Below, piece by piece: positions 11,801-26,800 of a stretch of DNA of 64,000 nt. The stretch's first letter is position 1. Each line of letters begins with the position of its first letter. Origin of the DNA: Chamaelirium japonicum (lineage: Eukaryota; Streptophyta; Magnoliopsida; Liliales; Melanthiaceae); NCBI GenBank assembly GCA_947650365.1, contig OX393553.1, forward strand, positions 37,737,947 to 37,801,946, in the 5' to 3' direction. The notes under the pieces are model-generated. The model worked only from the letters and a program-made list of their open reading frames with translations. It had not been told where the DNA came from and did not search any database. A program made the translations under genes and the position numbers.

Positions 11801-14800
11801 CCCGTAGGGCGCAAGGCGGACCGGTAGAGCGCATGGCACAGGGCTGGAGCAAGAGGAGGAGCTGTAGCTCGAGCGCAGGGCCACAACGTCGGCGAGCAAG
11901 TACACACAACGCACAAATGATTCGGATCGGATTGGGCCGGAATCTGATCCGGGCCGGGTGCAGGGGCACAGATCAGTAGTCGATGCAGCAGGGTCGCCAA
12001 TGCGGGATAGGGCGAGTTTCAGTGCGAGATAGGACGTAGAAAAAGAACGGTACAGGAAAAAGAGGGAGAGAGAAATTTGGTCGGGTATGGGAGAGAAATC
12101 CAGGAGATGAGAGACAAATTCAGACGGCGAGGGCTGTGGCCGGCGTGGAGAACGGCGGCCACAGGCCGGCGTGAGCTCGAGGCCGGCACGTGGCCGGCGC
12201 GGAGAACGACGGGCGCAGGGTGGGCCGGCATGAGCAGGTGGCCGGGCCGGATCTCGCAAGGCCTGTCGGTGCAGGTGGACGGCGCGGGGAGATCGGGGCA
12301 CCGACGACGACGAGCGGCAGATCCGGCGAGGGCTCCACGGTGACCGACGCGGGGAGAAGGTGGCCAGCGCGGGAAGCAGTTGACCGGCGCGGATCAAAGG
12401 CAGGTGGCCTCAGTTTGTAGCAGAGGAGGGGAAGGGCACGGTGCAGGGTCGGGATCGGGCGCAGAGCAGGGCAACGTCCGGCGGGCGCGACGGAGGTGCA
12501 GGGCCAGAATCGGGCGCGATGAAGACCGACGGCAGCCGGATCCGGAGTAGGTGGCCGGAACTTGCAGGGAGATCGGAGCGTCAGCGATGACGAGCAGCAA
12601 CGGCGAGTGCTCAAATATGAGCAAGGTATTACGGCGAGCGACAACGGAGAAGGAGATCTGGTGGCATCCGATGGTCAGCACGAGGAAGGAGGCCGAGCTA
12701 CGGAGACACCGATGAAGGAGGAGCTGGCCGGCGCGACGATGGGCGCGATCTCGGCGGCACAAGTCCGGCGACCGCGACGATGAGCGACAACGGATTGAAC
12801 AACTCGACAGCAACGTGATGGGAGTCGACGCGCAGAAGGTGGTCGGCCGGTGAGCATGACGTAGGTGGCATGGGCTCGACAGCGGGCTGCTACTGCAGGG
12901 AGGAGGCTGGCGCGGTGATGGAGAGCAGCAGGGCTCATCGGGCTCGCATAGGGAAAAGAAAAAAGAAGAAAAAAAGGTTTTACTATGCCCGGCCTCCTCG
13001 AGGTCGCCGGCGGCGACCGAGGAGGCCATGGCTAGAGAGGGATCTCCGAAACCCTAACCCGGCTCTAATATCATGTTACGAAGAGAGAGGAAGAGAATAA
13101 GTTTGGGGAGAAAAACTCCTTGTATTATCTCATTAACTCATTGTCATTACATAAGACTACCTCTCTTTATATAGAGAGAACGCACACCATTACGTTACCA
13201 CTATATAGAGAGAACGCACACCATTACGTTACCACAACCGAGGTGGGACTAATAGAATACTAACACACTACATCTAATAAGCCTTCCATTATACTATAAC
13301 TTTTTTGAATAGCTTTCAAAGTGTACTTATCTTTTTAGTGGTAATAGAAGAGATAAGCCCCGTGCGAAATTATCCAAGACATTTGGTCCATTTTAAGAAA
13401 GACCAAGGCACTTGACATCTCCGACACAAATCCACTGTCAATCACTCCCTCCTTCATATCCATTGCCTTAGGCCTTGCAAACCTATGACAGGGCTAACTG
13501 TGTGTGCCACACAACGATCAAAGCCGTGAAAACATTCGTCACAAGTCGAACTCAGGACATCCCCCAAGATTGGGAGGGCGACAACCATTGGACCCCTTGA
13601 TGCAGGCGCGCGTCGTCGAAGGGCGGTTGATGAAGGCGATGTAATATTTTTGGTATTTTCTTTGTAAAAAGATAACTAGTGATACGGAATCACCGAGAGG
13701 AAGTGGCGGAGAGGGTAAGAACTGTGACAGAGAAGAAAAGACTAGAAGCTTAGATGAGAGGGGGCCTGAAATCCATCAGGGTACAAGGTGGGGACTCAAA
13801 TCCATGAGCCAACGAAGGCATCCGCCATCAATTTTCATTCATCATAATCTCCCTTCAATGGTTACAATGGGGGCCTTTAAATAGGCTAAAGAAAAGATAA
13901 AAATGGCAACAAATTTAAAAGCCAATCATGATCCTAACAACTTGCCTAAAATAAATATCTTAAATCTAAAAAGATATTAAAAGATATCATAAGAGATATC
14001 CTGCCTTATTCATCCATGGCAGACTAGGATGGGCCTTCGGGTGGGCCAACGGGCTTGGGCCCAAGTCGGATCACATCACCCCTACCAGTAAAGTTACTTT
14101 AAGTTTTAATCACATCAAATAAAGAGTTCGAGACGGGATTAAAAAGAATCCATTTGAAAAAGGAAATGTGCTCAACTATTATTCATATGCTTCTTGAATG
14201 TGCAAGTGTGTACAGTAGCTGTAATCATTCTGTGATTTTCTTCTCTATTTAGTTTTGTGTGTTTACATCCCTGAGTTTGTCTCCAAGCATGTTGAGAGAG
14301 TAAATTCTTAATGTAGGTTTACCATATTCTATATGGCTAAGCAATATTGAATTTTTTAAAACAACTTAAATCTCACTTCTTTCACTTTATTTTCATCTTG
14401 TTTTCTTTCTTAAAAATTTTTCCTTTTCTTTCTACTTAATTTGTTGTAATTCTTATCAATGAGTTGGGCCAATTAAGCATTAATCCAATATATTTTGATC
14501 AAGATCTGAAATATTTTGGTGTTGACCACCCCATCATCCATTCAACTAGACTAGTGTTTTCCTTTTTTTTTATTCTTTCTTTTGAAAAATCCTTCTAGAA
14601 GTGGAAGGGGGTCCGGCTTAGACCCTATTGGTCTATTGATATAAAGAAAAGAATGACACAGAAAAGACCTCAACCGGGCAAAAATAGTAATAAAAAATCA
14701 CAAAGGGGGTCATCTAAATCTTTAGCAGCAGATCCTTGCAACAATTTTCCAAGTTTTCAAACGAGCTCCGATAAACTGAAGAATATCTTCAACTCAGTGT

Positions 14801-17800
14801 AGTCAATGCGTTAAGGCGATGCCTAGGCGATTTGGTTTACCTAGGCGAGGAGGTGCCTAGGCGAAGCCCAGGCGAGGCCTAGGCGATAAAAATTAAATAT
14901 ATTAAATAAATATAAGTCATATATCTACATAAGTAATTTATGATTTTATGCGTAATAAAATTTAATTTCTAGAGATAAATATGGTCGAAATAATACTATT
15001 TGATAATGGGTATAATCCAGAGTATATGGTAAGCTACAAAACCATTACTATTACATCAAATAGAAATCATGCGTCAACCACAATGATTATACGTTGCAAA
15101 TATTAATCACATATCAGCAACAGTAACATAATCCTATGATAGCCATAAATTCAAACAAATAACATAAGCATAAATATAACCATATTAGATAATCTATTAT
15201 TTTTGGAACATTTCACAATCACGTATCCAAAAAAAAAAACAATTAAAATTACTCATCTAAATCACCTAATCATCTACATCATCGTCACTCTTGTATGAAT
15301 AATCCTTATATGTCTCTTTCGACTTTTTCCTCTTCAAACCCTGAGAACATGAACACAATAGTTTTTTTTTCCCATTAATGATGCATGATGTTAGCAATCG
15401 ATAAAGCAACATGGACCTATAAAACCAAACGAGATCTAAGAAAACTCAATTTGAACCCGACTAATGTTTTTAAAAAATAAATAAATTACAAAACTAGGTG
15501 CCTAGGCGGGCTGCCTAGACTCCACCGCCTGCCTAGCCACGGCCTAGGCGGTCGGGGGTCCAAAACTCCTAAGCGACGCCTTGACTACACTGATTCAACT
15601 GAACACCTTTTGATGTTGAAAGCTCTTTGATTCCTTTCCTTCCATATACACCTAGCAAACTGCAATGACAATGCTATCCCAAGCCAATTTCTGTGCCGTC
15701 TTAATCCCCTTATTCCCCATTTAGTCCATAACGAGCGTACAGATTTGCCTTCAATAAGAAGTTTATCCTTAACAAACTTCCAAATACCATTTCAGAAGGG
15801 ACAACATAGAAATATATGATTAGAATTCTCCTTATGATAGCCACAAAGGACACACGATCAGTCCGTAAGATTAGAATGTTTCCTCTTCTTGAGATTGCAT
15901 CTTGTCAGGATTTTGTTGTAGATTACTAACCACATAAAAATTTTGGTTTTCAAGGGAGTTTTAGTCTTCCAAAGAGCATGACTATAGGACAAACCACGCC
16001 TCCAGCATTGATAAAATCATAGAAAGATTAGACTGTAAAACATATCAGAAGAGTTCCAACGCCAGCTAGCTTTCTCATGAGAATCATTGACTGATCAATT
16101 GGAGAGGATATACATATGAGCCTGAACATGAAATAGGAGATGACTAGGAATACTATTATGTAATATTGGATTCCATATTGTGTTGTTATTACTCTGCTAG
16201 CACTGTGAATTAACTGTGCACTTCTTCAACCTAGCAATAGCATATAGATCAGGACAAATAGTCTTTAAACTTTAAAGCAGGTTCACCCAGCCATCGGACT
16301 TCCAAGTAATGAATGTTCTTCCAGTCTCTAACAACTAATTTATTCCACAATATACATCCTACCCACCTTTATAATACCTCTCCAAAAACGCGAAATCTTT
16401 CCTGATATTTTGTTACGAACCTTAAAGGCCAAAAATCTTTTGAAATATCTGCCCCTGATAACACTGCTTTCACTATCACCTTGAACACTTTGTAGTCCCC
16501 ACCACCATTTACCGAGAAGAGCTTTATGATGATTCCTTAGATTGATACATCTCTCCAACAACCCTATCGTTTACATTATCTCGTTCTGGAAGGCAGCCAC
16601 ATAATTCTTACATCCAAGGTCCTTTCATTTAATATGTTAAGAAAATAGCATCATAACCTATTTATTTCTAATTCTACACGGACTATTGATTTTTTTGTTT
16701 AAAACAATCACAACATAATATTAGAGCTAAAAATGACTTAAGTTCACTAATTATTGGGAATAGGTCACACATATTATTTACTCACAGAATATCTGACAAT
16801 TTAGAACATTAATCAATTCGGACCATTTACAAAATGTTCACCAAATTATTATTTTTAGTTCTAAACATTTTCTTGTATTTTCAATGTTTTTACAATATCA
16901 AATTGCTGCCCTAGCTAAAATTATCCTTGGATTTGACTATGTTAGTGGTTTGGAGGACAATTCTTAAAACACTTCAGAAAAAGCAATTATGTTGATACAA
17001 CTCACAGAGGATAGAAATGATGAATAAAAGAAATATAAGCATGGGATCATTCAAAATAATTGGCTGACCTTAGTTCGTTTCTTTGTGCTTCCATATTGCA
17101 CTCGTACATAAGGATCACTGGTTCCTCTTAGGTCAGCAGCAATAAGGTTCTTAGCTTCAATGAGGACAAGTTCAATCCAGCCACTCCCATATCTTGTTGC
17201 CGAGTTCTGTGTAAGAATGGTAATGTTATATACCCACCAGGGCCACCAAACGTTAAACTTAATCAGAAAAACAATGGAACAAAGCAGGACAATCTTTCGT
17301 AAAAATGCAACCCAGAAATTATAAAACAATTTGCCAGTTCCAATATATCCTTCTAACTTCTCAATTAAGGTAATCAACAATGAGTTGGAATTGATTTATA
17401 CTTTCTACTAACTTCTGTAATTCTTTTCAATTTGCTTGATATATCAAAGCTATCAAACAGCTCATGCAATTTAAAGCATACCCTAGAACCTTCATAGTCA
17501 TCGTTCTGTACTGCTTCTATTTGGAGCCTCAACTCTCCTGAATTCACTTTTTCAAGTGGGACCCACACGTCCCTACAAGAGCCTTCTGGAATTCCTTCCA
17601 TATTTACTTGTGCACTTCCAATGTTGTCATCACCAAGGATATCTGCACTGTAGCATTTGACCTTAAGATATTCACCTCCTATTTCATCTAAGTCAAACTT
17701 TTGGCTCCACACAGGATTGACAGTATGGGAAATTGTTTTCGTTTTATGAAGAACCTGAAGAAGATATTTAATTTCATTAGTACTTAACAGGCAAAAAAAT

Positions 17801-20800
17801 TGTAAATGCTGTATTCTCTCTTTTAACAAATGACTACAGTAAGTGAACAAAAAGGACAAAAAAATCAACATGAGAAGGGAGAGATGGAAAAAAAACCTTT
17901 CCATATTGTAATTTTACATAAGGGTCGCATCTTCCGGATTTTTCTTTTGCAGATAGATTCTTTCCTTCCACGACAGTTACCCTGAGTTTCCTTCCTGTCC
18001 GTAAGTTAAGGCTTGGCAAACCATATGTAGAAGGTTGAGATATACCCCTCCTCGAGTTACTCAAGCTAAAAGAACCGTCTGAAAATTGCCATTCTTTTAG
18101 CACAAGTCTCACAGTCAACTGTGAAACAAAAACGGATAAATTAAATTTTAGCTGAAACATATGTTAATACAGTGGGTATGAAGGAACAACACATTTAAAT
18201 TGTATGGTCTTCAATAGATAAATGTAACCTGGGTATTGACATCCCATGAATAACGATGAAATAGACAACTTCACTACAGAAGCGGGTACAAGAATAGGGT
18301 ACACGTTATTCACTTTGCAATACGAATGATTCATTTCAACCCGTAACGCAATCAATCCCATGTAAAAGTAAGTTCGGATGAAGTGTTTTTTATTCCATTG
18401 CATCTTTTCCAGCCAAACGAAGGCAACCCGAAACCCGACATATGTGGAACCGAAAATAAAAGAGGCATTGCAAAGCTACAGTATGAAAATTCTAAATCAT
18501 TAGCCAAATATGAACATAAGATGCTCTCTACAAGCATCATAACCTTCCTAAGAGGTCCTGGAAGGTTAATGCCAGCTAAACCAAGACAACTAGAATATTT
18601 GGTAGAGAATAGGTCTGTTTTTTTACCTGCACAATTTAGAGATCAAGGACCGGAATTTTTCCAAAATTGAAGCTGCAAACTCAGCCGACAGTCGATCGGC
18701 AAATCCACACAACAAAACAACTAGCACAATAATAATTCAAGTACTTAGCTGCATCTAGAGTTTTCAAAAAAAAAACCATGGCCCGCGCTCCAAAAGGCTC
18801 TAGGGCAAGCAATCTAAGGGAAGACTTCCTCTAGGCAGATGCCTAACTAGCTGCCCGTGCGCCCCCAGTGCCTAGGGTGGCCTTTTGCACATATGTTCAG
18901 ATCAGGTGGCATATATAAAAAGATTGTAACTTGACGCTAAAACTAAACTTAGGGAGTGCCTTTTTTCCATCAATTTGTCACGTAACGCTACAACTCAACT
19001 TTTATTTATGTATAGGTAAAAATAAAGTTTAAAGCAAGGTAATCGGATTGACTCCTATCTAGGAAGATGTTGACAAAGTAAGTGGAAGGAGTTCATGATG
19101 GAACCTTCCCCAACATAGACCCATTGGATGAAGATGATGATACTCATGAGAATGTGCTGATGTACTCTTGCGGTATGAGCCTTTGAGGAAGGTTTCTTTT
19201 TTTTTTTTTGTTGCAACTTACTTGAATTTGAGTTGTACCATTGTATGGATATTGAATACTCAATGTTTAGGATTTTGGTTAGACCATCGATGAATCATGA
19301 AAGGCAAACACAAGGTTGTTTCAAATTATATTATTGTATAGTGCCTAATATACTTATGTTATTTTCTAGAATTTCATCCGTTGTTCACTATTTTTAAGGG
19401 CCCGCCCAGAGCTGTCAAGGCTCACCTAGGTGGTGGCACGATGGAAAAGCGGGGCTCACCTCACAATTGGTAAACTCTCCTATAAAGTTCACATGATAGC
19501 CTCCCTAGACTTGGCTCCTCGATGGAAAATCTCCCACCTCACTTATCGCATAAGTACCAAAGAGGCGTCAAAGGATAGAGGTGCATAAGGCAACACGCAT
19601 AGAGCCGACAACAGGACGTTGACCCTCCAACAAGAGTGTGGCACGTGGCGTATAAGAACGATGTGCTCCACTTCACCGATTCCCTGATGAGCCACAACAT
19701 TGCCAACCTACCACCAATCGGGATATGACATGTGGAGATTCTCTGAGCGGACTGACGTCTCTACAGCGTAGCATCGCCCACCCCTGACCGCCCGCAGGAT
19801 GGCCTGAGGATGGCCTCTCGCACCAATGACTCCACACCACCTGGTAGCAATGGGGACAGACACGTGTCGACCTCTGGACTCCTATAAAAGCCTAGCAAGG
19901 GCTCTGTTCAAAGAGGAGGAATTCTGTGAGCCCTGGCCCCTAACCTACCCTCTCTCTCTTCTATCTCACCCTTCACCCTTTGCTGGTTCCAAACTTAGGC
20001 ATCAGAGAACCGTTGCTCCATAGGAAGCCGTGAGTCTCTGACCTTCCACGGTTTTGCAGCTCACCTCACCCCTCACTCCTTCCTGTTCACGGAGAGGAAG
20101 ACCGGATCAGCCTTGGCACCTCCCCTCCGACAAAGGACTCAACCCAGCAAAACCCCTGAGATGAGGTCAACGTCTTTCCCCCCGACAGTGTCAATGAGCT
20201 AATATCTAGGAACTTGAATGGATCCCACTAAGTAGTAAGTATGCACTAATTATATAAGTAATTGCAAATATATATATATATTTCAATAACCGAAAAAAAT
20301 CTTATAGAAAACAAATAAAATAAAATTTTAATGCATACTGAATCACAACCATTAGTTAAACTCAGCCCGATTGGTGAATCACATACAACCCTAAATGGGA
20401 TGGAAAAGAACGGCTGTGTTTCAGTTTTGGATTCAACCTATCTGAAAACTCAGAGGATCAGATAGACTAAAGCCAAAACTGAATCGTAACCGTCGTACAA
20501 TCAGCTTGACAAGTGAATTATAATCAGGCCCAAATAACATGCAAAAGAACGGCTGCGATTCAGTTTTGGCTTCAACCTATCTAATCCTCTAAGGCAGCTT
20601 GTGACCCGACCCTATATCGAACAACCCGTTAACCCGCCGTGTCCGGTGCATGTCCAGCGAGTGTCCAATGAGTGTCCAACAAGTGTCCGTGTCCGGTTCC
20701 CGGAAGCACGTGGGACACGGTCATGCGTGTCCGGTGCGTGTCCAACGAGTGTCCGGCGAGTGTCAATGTCCGACACGGGTACAGGAGGCATGGGGAAGTG

Positions 20801-23800
20801 TTCGTGCTTCCTAAAAGACAATGAAACTACAAGTGCGTTCAAAACTGAAATCCCTCTTGTTTCTGGTGTGGGTGTGGGTTGGGTTAATGGAAGTATCTGT
20901 ATATCTGAGACGCCAATTTAACGACTCAAGATTGACTAAAAGCAACCAAGGAGGATGTTGGAATAAGAAAGATGAATAGTACCCAAACCTAATAAATTTG
21001 GTCATGTTTGGGCAGCTGAAAGAAGATGCCATGGCACAGGCCTATGGCATTATGGCATAGATTGGAAGGTTAGGTCGAAGTGACCACAAGCACAGGCATA
21101 AGCCATTAAGGTGGATTAGTGAAGAAGAGTGTCCAGAAACATGTTACCTTTGCCACTATTCATCCAAGAAAAAGAAAATGAACTTAAGACTATCCAGAGC
21201 CACCATCACAAGGATCAGTTTGCCAAGCTATTATTGGGTAAGAGAACTATGGATCCAATTGGCACTTGAAACTCAAATCAAAAGTCAAGTGCAATTCGTT
21301 CAATTCAACAATGATCACCCACAGATGACTAGATTCCACAGGGTTCTTATCTGAAGCTATCACATGGACTTGAAACAAGTCAAACAACAATCATGTGCCC
21401 TAGCACCATGAAAGTTGAGTACCTAATGATCATGCGCTGGATATGTAACTCTATGTATGTACGCGCATACAGGCATGTGTTTCTATGTATGTACATGCAA
21501 GCATATGCCACTCATGCATGTATGTATGTGCGTACACACATAAGGACTTATAGTTAAGATCCAATACAAGGAGGGCGTACATATAGACTCATGTGTAGGC
21601 TCATAAGGTGCAAAATTTATGTTGGCTAATACAAAGAATGAAACACTAGACAAGTAAGCAGCACAATAAACATGTACATTGGCAATTTATGTTTACAGGC
21701 TAACATGCTAACTTCTCTAAAAGAAGAAACCAAAGGAGGTAGAAACACATAATCTTCCAACTATATATAGTCAGGCAGGTAAAAGGTAACGGAAATAGTA
21801 CCTCCCCTAAATTATTCTCCTCAAATGGAACAACCATTTCAACTTCCTTTCCACAATGCTCAGCTTGTTTTGCCACTACTCCCGATCCATGTCCTATGGC
21901 CCAAAATGTTGTAGAGTCATCTGCAACATATTTCATCTGTCCATACGCTAAAAAACTTTTCAGTTACTTCACGTCTTGATGATATCTCAAATTAACTAAG
22001 TGCATGCCATGTAAGGCATATATATAATGTACTGTGCTTAAGTTCACTGATCATATGCACAAATAATTGTACCCTGTAAAGTACCTTTATCTCACAGCTG
22101 GTCAAGTAGTTCAGCTTCACACTGCTTGGATCCCGTTCATAAAGATTAAATTTGAGAATTCCTGTCTCTCCATGCAATACCATATTAAAAGTATCATCCC
22201 ATCTTGGACTTAAACCTTGACGAACATTTGTTCTTCTGGTCAAGTCTCCAAGCTCGACTTCAATAAAGGTCTGTAAAACCTTATTTCCAGAGTTCCCTGA
22301 TAATTGACTGCTTATTGTTGAGTTTTGTCGAGTATCTATGCTGTTATTTTTCACACTATTCTTCCATAATTTACAAGCGGAAATTACAGTGACTGAAAGG
22401 ACACCCCCGACAGCTTTCTTCCTTAGATCTACTGATGGCAAGGAATAACATCCACGGCGAGGTTCAACCATTGTCTTGACTAAGGTTTCAGTAAAAAGCT
22501 TTACCTGGTTGAAAGAAAGCAAAATCATGAAAGAATACATGAACTGAATATATATAAAGAATACTTATTGCAGTTCAACATTTGCATACTGAAAGTCAAG
22601 TAACAGTTCCAGAAAATGTAAAGGTAGTTTAAATAATTTCAAGGGAAATTTTCTTCAAAATGACTATTCTATAATGAGAAACACACCAGCCAGGTTGACA
22701 CACCGGGAAGTTCTGTAGCTGGAAGGATTTGGCTTCCACCGCTTCCAAATGCAACACCTAACCTAACCTCAGGAGTAGACTCAAATGAATAGAGCACAGC
22801 TTGGCCATCAAGAATTGGAATTAAGAGGAGCTGTACAAAGAGAAATTAGCTGTTACAATGATATATGCAAAATCATCACAACTCTAATGTATAGCAGTAT
22901 ATAGCGTGTGAACAGATATCCGATTGATCACTCTGACTACTAGAATTGGTATCAAGAAGAATTCATGAGAAAAATTGTGGATTGAGCAATAGAAATGAGC
23001 TACAGTTAATATTTGCATTTTGTGGGCCACTTAACATACTGTATGATCGGAAAGGCTTCAATGACGGTCGGAGCATTTGCTAAATACTCTTCCAAAAATC
23101 CACACCAGCATTTACATTAGCAATAATGACAGCGCTTTATTTGAAACTTTCAGAATAGGTTTGCATAGTTAATTAGATAACATCTATCTTACAAAATGTT
23201 GATTGCATATATACAATGGCAAGAAAAGTACTTTAGAAGAGAATAGAACATTACATACATCTCCCTTGATGTGCATGTTGTTAATGACAATCCGGGCAGT
23301 CCCAATCAATGGCTTTGATAACTTTGCCGACAACATTATACTCATTTCATTGGAACCCCAATCAAAACCTAATCGCATGACTAGCTGTCAGCACAGAAAG
23401 CTTGAATGTCAGTTTGGTTTCTCATTAAGGAAAATCTACATTAGAAAGGTAAATGTCAAATTTTCATAGGCAGCAAATAGTCAAGGATTAAAATGTTCGC
23501 AATATTTTAAAATGTTACCACATAGTTATGGATATGAATATTGACCTGAAAACACGAGTGAGCACACGTTTCTCCAAATTATTGAATACAAAGACGTTAA
23601 TAAAATTAACAAGGTAGATCTGTATTACTCAATCTAATGCATCACCTAATTAGACAATATTCTTGTTTGAGTATTTGTTTTGACGAAGCTTGCCATACTC
23701 CTTTTGTAAGACAGGATAAAACTTCTTCATTACTGTTCACATCATACCTAATTCATAAATTCAACAATCCAAAATCAAAAGAATGAGGTGAAGCCCATTC

Positions 23801-26800
23801 TTTTTGACACGTATTTAATGAGAAAGTTGATAAGAATCATGTGAAGGCCTCAATTTCAGTTGATACAAGTAAATCCCTTGTAAAAAAACATTATCAAATG
23901 AGTTATTTTATTTATAGCAAAAAACTAGCAAGGACATTCAGTTTCTAAAATAAAATAAAAAAAGAGAAAAAGGTCCTCTTATAAAGGTTTGAGATTGCAT
24001 AAGCATATATGCCTCATACTATTACTATTACAAGAGAATCCATCTCCTTGCACCAGTATAGCAAATAAAAAGGCTGTGACATAATTCTTAAAATACAAAA
24101 GTTGGAATAATTTCTGTCACCAAGATCCTTACTATCACAATTTCTAACCTAAAACTGAAAATCCTATTCCTAACTGATGAATTGACGATATCTCCGAAAA
24201 ATGACAAACACAAAACATAGAGTATGGGCAACAACCATACGAGCGTCAATGATACCGTCAGGTGTTATTTATGGGGGTGTTAGTACTAAGGTCTAATGGT
24301 ACCTATATGCATGCTTTCTATCTTCAGTATCTTCTAGTTCTCCCAATCCGATTAACTTCTCTATATTTGAGCTCAGTGGAAGGCTAGGAAGCACGAACAC
24401 GGACACGTGACATGGAAAAACTAAAAAAGTAGGATACGGACACGGTGAGGATATGAAAGTAAATATATACAATATATTTATTTATACTTAATTACTAATA
24501 ATATTATGTGTAATACTCAAGGATTATTTATTGATTTAGGGTAAATTACACCTTGCCCCCATGAAATTTAGCTCAAAAACACCTAACCTCCCTATAGTTT
24601 ATTGTGTTCCAAATAGTTTATTGTGTTCCAAATGGCTCCCTAAAGTTTGAAATGTTAGTGCAATACCCCCTTTAGTCAACTACTTAATTTCCTCATTTGG
24701 TATTTTTTATCAGATCAAAATTGGATTGAAGGGGGCGCAAAATGTAGTTTCTTAAGTATAGGGCGGTTAGGTGTTTTTGAGTTAAACTTCAGGAAGGCAA
24801 AGTTCAAACCCTCCAAATCAATATTAGTTTTGTGACTTTTGTCTTACCAATTTATTCCTTTTTCCTAAAGGAATCCACTCCTTATAAAAACTCTAGGATT
24901 TTCTAGTAAGTCTAATTGTATTATAAGGAACCCAAAGCTTTCCTAAATTGCAGAAAATACCTAGTGTTTTAGAAACAATTATATTCTTTTTGTTGTAAAC
25001 CTTCGCTATACACCCCAAATAGGATTTGCAGCCATATATAATATTCATAAGAAGCGTTGGTTACAGATATAGTTACAAGAGATAAACATGAGATAGTTGC
25101 AACCACTATCCTAATATGGTGGGCAGCCATATCTGCTCCACCGTTCTATAACACTCCCCCTTGGATGATCATCATTATTAAGAGTTGTCTCATTAAAACC
25201 TTCGATAGGAAAACCCTGTGGGAAAAACCTTATCAAAGGAAAAAGAGTACAACCTTAGTTCTTCGGGAAGAGGTTCTTTAAAAACCATGGTGGGTGTGCA
25301 TAATGCTACCTCGTTAAAACCTTTGATGGGAAAACCCTATGGAAAAAACTCTATCAAAGGAAAAAAGAGTACAGCGCGCATAAATGATAGAAAAAAAAAT
25401 AATATCCAACGAAGCCAAAACAGTCGGGTTAACATAAAAATAGTTAGATCAAGGAAATAAGGACATCGGGAGGGTTGTCCTCAGCTGTCTGCGGCTTTAA
25501 ACACGTAAATATGGTGCTCTGGTGTTCGCACCACAAGGTAACCCAAAATATATAGGATAAAATAGTGTAAACTAGAGAGACTGGACATGCCTGACAAGAA
25601 AACCCATATTATAGGAGGCATGGCTAGAAAAGACAGATGTGACAGAACATGAAATAATTGAATATAAGCCTATTTTACCCTTATGTGATAGAGAAAGTTT
25701 TAAAAGTCTGAAATACTAAACTAAATGAGGCTTTCATCATGTTTTTTCATCATCATAAGGAGCATCCTATCTATCGCACCGCCTGATTACATCTAAAAAA
25801 AGTTATGAAGAATTATTTCAAAATAATTCTAAGCCAAATATTGAAGACAAAACTATATGGAAGATGTAAACAGAAACCAAACCTGGTCACCTGAAGTAAG
25901 CCAGTGCATCCCATGTTGTCCCAAGTTGGGCGGGCATGAACCTAGGGAGAATTCCAGCAACTCTATTTTTTCCTTTAACAAGTTGAAAGAAGTTCAATCA
26001 ACAGGCTTGGTAAGCATTAGAAACAGAATTCCATTGAGACACAAGCTAAGGTAAAATAACATGTACAATCCAGAAAAGGTGAACTAAAACTTACAATCAG
26101 TTTTGGTTTCCGGTGCTTCATGCGTCTCTGTAGATAAAAAAAAAAAACTATGTTTAGTGAAGCTAACGATGTTTCATCAATGCGCCAGAAGAGAAGGAAC
26201 TAACATAACATAATGTCCTAGAGAACTTTCCCTTTTTTTTCTTTTTTTTCTTTTTTGAATGGTAATGTCCTAGAGAACTTTCACAAGAGAGTACAGTGGT
26301 AATGTACTTCTTTAGCTTGTACCCTTGGCATGATTAAATTTTTAATTGGCCATACTAGCTTGTTGAAGAAAGTAAAAGAGAGTTATTTGATAGTTCAGAT
26401 ATATCTATTAGTTTAGATTTGAATTCAAAACCAACTAACAGAGTCTGTCTAAATTAACAAATAACCACTAGCTCTTTCAAGTAGAAACCTCTTACTTCGT
26501 AAGTACAGTTGAATCTTCTATATAGTACTGAGCTTACATATTGGAGTTTACATTCTCATTCGCTCTCTTCTTGTCCATAATATGATCGACCAAGGTTCAT
26601 AATTTCAATTTCAGGGATTGTTTTGACCAGCATAGGAAAAGGTTTGGCCTTATCTGGACGAAATCAATGATGGATTTTCAGCTGGTTGGCACACAATTTC
26701 TGTAGGACTCTATCTGTCTCAGTATATTATTGGCTTTAGTTTTGGACGTTTTGAACCAAGCCTGGCTTAGTTTCATCTGCTTCAATGGTTTTAGATGAAA

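Noticed and set aside
11621-13029. Several Ser/Pro/Arg-rich overlapping ORFs of 70-258 residues
   Set aside because: GC-rich non-coding interior of the LTR element; open on both strands with no motif.
20605-24440. The two AGGAAGCACGAACAC ends as one large hAT transposon
   Set aside because: The interval contains exons 6 to 9 of the host gene, so the two ends belong to separate fragments.
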